Positions 5,905-6,192 of a DNA stretch of 6,192 bases are shown piece by piece. The notes below the pieces were generated by a model. It worked only from the letters and a program-made list of their open reading frames with translations, was not told the origin of the DNA and did not search any database. Position numbers and translations under genes: made by a program. The first letter of the stretch is position 1, and each line of letters begins with the position of its first letter. Source of the stretch: Cytophagales bacterium (lineage in GTDB: Bacteria > Bacteroidota > Bacteroidia > Cytophagales > Cytophagaceae); the NCBI GenBank assembly GCA_025360235.1, contig JANYCO010000502.1, positions 1-6,192 on the forward strand, written 5' to 3'.

Positions 5905-5931
5905 CAGAGGCTGGTGTCTCACCAGCCTCTG
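5905..5931. repeat. GC-rich hairpin 2 (REP-like)
   Basis: CAGAGGCTGGTG and CACCAGCCTCTG form a perfect 12-bp stem with a TCT loop. No T tract follows, so it is unlikely to terminate transcription. An extra CCTCT at 5896-5900 can pair with AGAGG inside the left arm, allowing an alternative fold. It lies 22 nt after palindrome 2, echoing the order of palindrome 1 and hairpin 1. The following stretch to 6047 holds only a possible promoter. Confidence 0.6.
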
Positions 5932-5998
5932 CCACTATGTGACTGCTTGGGAGGATTGTACTCCGAAATAATTTTTAAAAAGTGCATGTCCGTTACGA

Positions 5999-6029
5999 TT
6001 GTTTTCGTAAATTTCAACAACAAGCTTTG
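5999..6029 (+). promoter_or_regulatory. Possible promoter of the alpha/beta hydrolase gene
   Basis: TTG at 5999-6001 and AAGCTTTG at 6022-6029 (one mismatch to TAnnTTTG) are 20 nt apart, the same spacing as in the tRNA promoter. Initiation near 6035 would leave a leader of roughly 12 nt before the ATG. Confidence 0.35.
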
Positions 6030-6047
6030 AAGATACGAAGCACTCCC

Positions 6048-6192
6048 ATGACAAAGATCTACGCTCCTAAACAGACAATTCCTCTTGGACTTTCTATCCA
6101 AATTAGCAACTTTGAGCTATACTACGAAGAATATGGTGTTGGAAAACCTCTAGTACTTTTGCATGGATTTGGCGGTTGTACTCAAAACTGGC
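6048..6192 (+). CDS. Alpha/beta hydrolase, N-terminal part (cut by window edge)
   Basis: Forty-eight codons are visible and the frame is still open at the window edge. After a 20-residue lead the sequence reads FELYYEEYGVGKPLVLLHGFGGCTQNW, the classic start of an alpha/beta-hydrolase domain: two strands (FELYYEEYG and PLVLLHG) and the HGFGG loop at 39-43, which forms the oxyanion hole. The nucleophile elbow and catalytic Asp and His lie beyond the window, so neither activity nor substrate (ester, lactone, epoxide, halide) can be told. No signal peptide or lipobox is evident in the visible part. The ATG at 6048-6050 is preferred because it gives a normal-length lead; the frame is open upstream only to 5979, with a GTG at 5982 that would add an unlikely 22 residues. 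Confidence 0.88.
   Translation, partial: MTKIYAPKQTIPLGLSIQISNFELYYEEYGVGKPLVLLHGFGGCTQNW

Noticed and set aside
5427..5931. CRISPR-like array
   Set aside because: There are only two palindromes, over 400 bp apart, with no regular spacers and no cas genes.
5919..6101. 60-codon minus-strand frame opposite the alpha/beta hydrolase start
   Set aside because: It overlaps the hydrolase N-terminus and the GC-rich hairpin and shows no domain or signal; it looks like a chance frame.

Overview
The window looks like an ordinary stretch of a Bacteroidota chromosome. Four signs point there: a C-terminal tail resembling a type IX secretion (T9SS) sorting domain at the left edge; Bacteroidota-type promoter elements (TAnnTTTG at -7, TTG/TTTG near -33); genes without clear Shine-Dalgarno sites; and a stand-alone heptose-phosphate adenylyltransferase rather than the fused HldE. 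Genus cannot be fixed from the sequence alone.

Layout. The 3' end of a secreted-protein gene (1-191, +) converges on a minus-strand series. Running right to left, that series is era (4209-5108), der (2831-4138), a small low-complexity lipoprotein (2464-2658) closed by a very strong terminator, rfaE2 (1767-2246) with a membrane-anchored NAPE-PLD-like metallo-beta-lactamase-fold hydrolase 15 nt behind it (642-1751), and an ArsC/Spx/YffB-family thioredoxin-fold protein (208-555). To the right of era the strand switches: a divergent initiator tRNA-Met (5236-5308, +) with its own promoter and terminator, then a repeat-rich accessory stretch (5346-6047) holding one small orphan ORF (5473-5778), and finally the first 48 codons of an alpha/beta hydrolase (6048 onward, +), cut by the window edge.

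How the genes relate. Era and Der are both ribosome-assembly GTPases (30S and 50S respectively), and the gene diverging from era encodes the initiator tRNA, so the right half is a translation/ribosome-biogenesis cluster. RfaE2 makes ADP-heptose for the lipopolysaccharide core. The linked metallohydrolase may be a co-transcribed envelope or lipid enzyme, but its substrate is not readable. The lipoprotein and the T9SS-tailed protein are envelope or secreted products.

No clearly new biological system is visible. The least explained part is 5427-5931. Two palindromes sharing the core ATTCAAAC-N6-GTTTGAAT are each followed by a GC-rich hairpin, and together they bracket the orphan ORF. Other non-genic structure includes a MITE-like dispersed-repeat copy at 2310-2398 flanked by 9-bp direct repeats, and heptamer repeats (consensus RTTAYGA) upstream of both rfaE2 and der.
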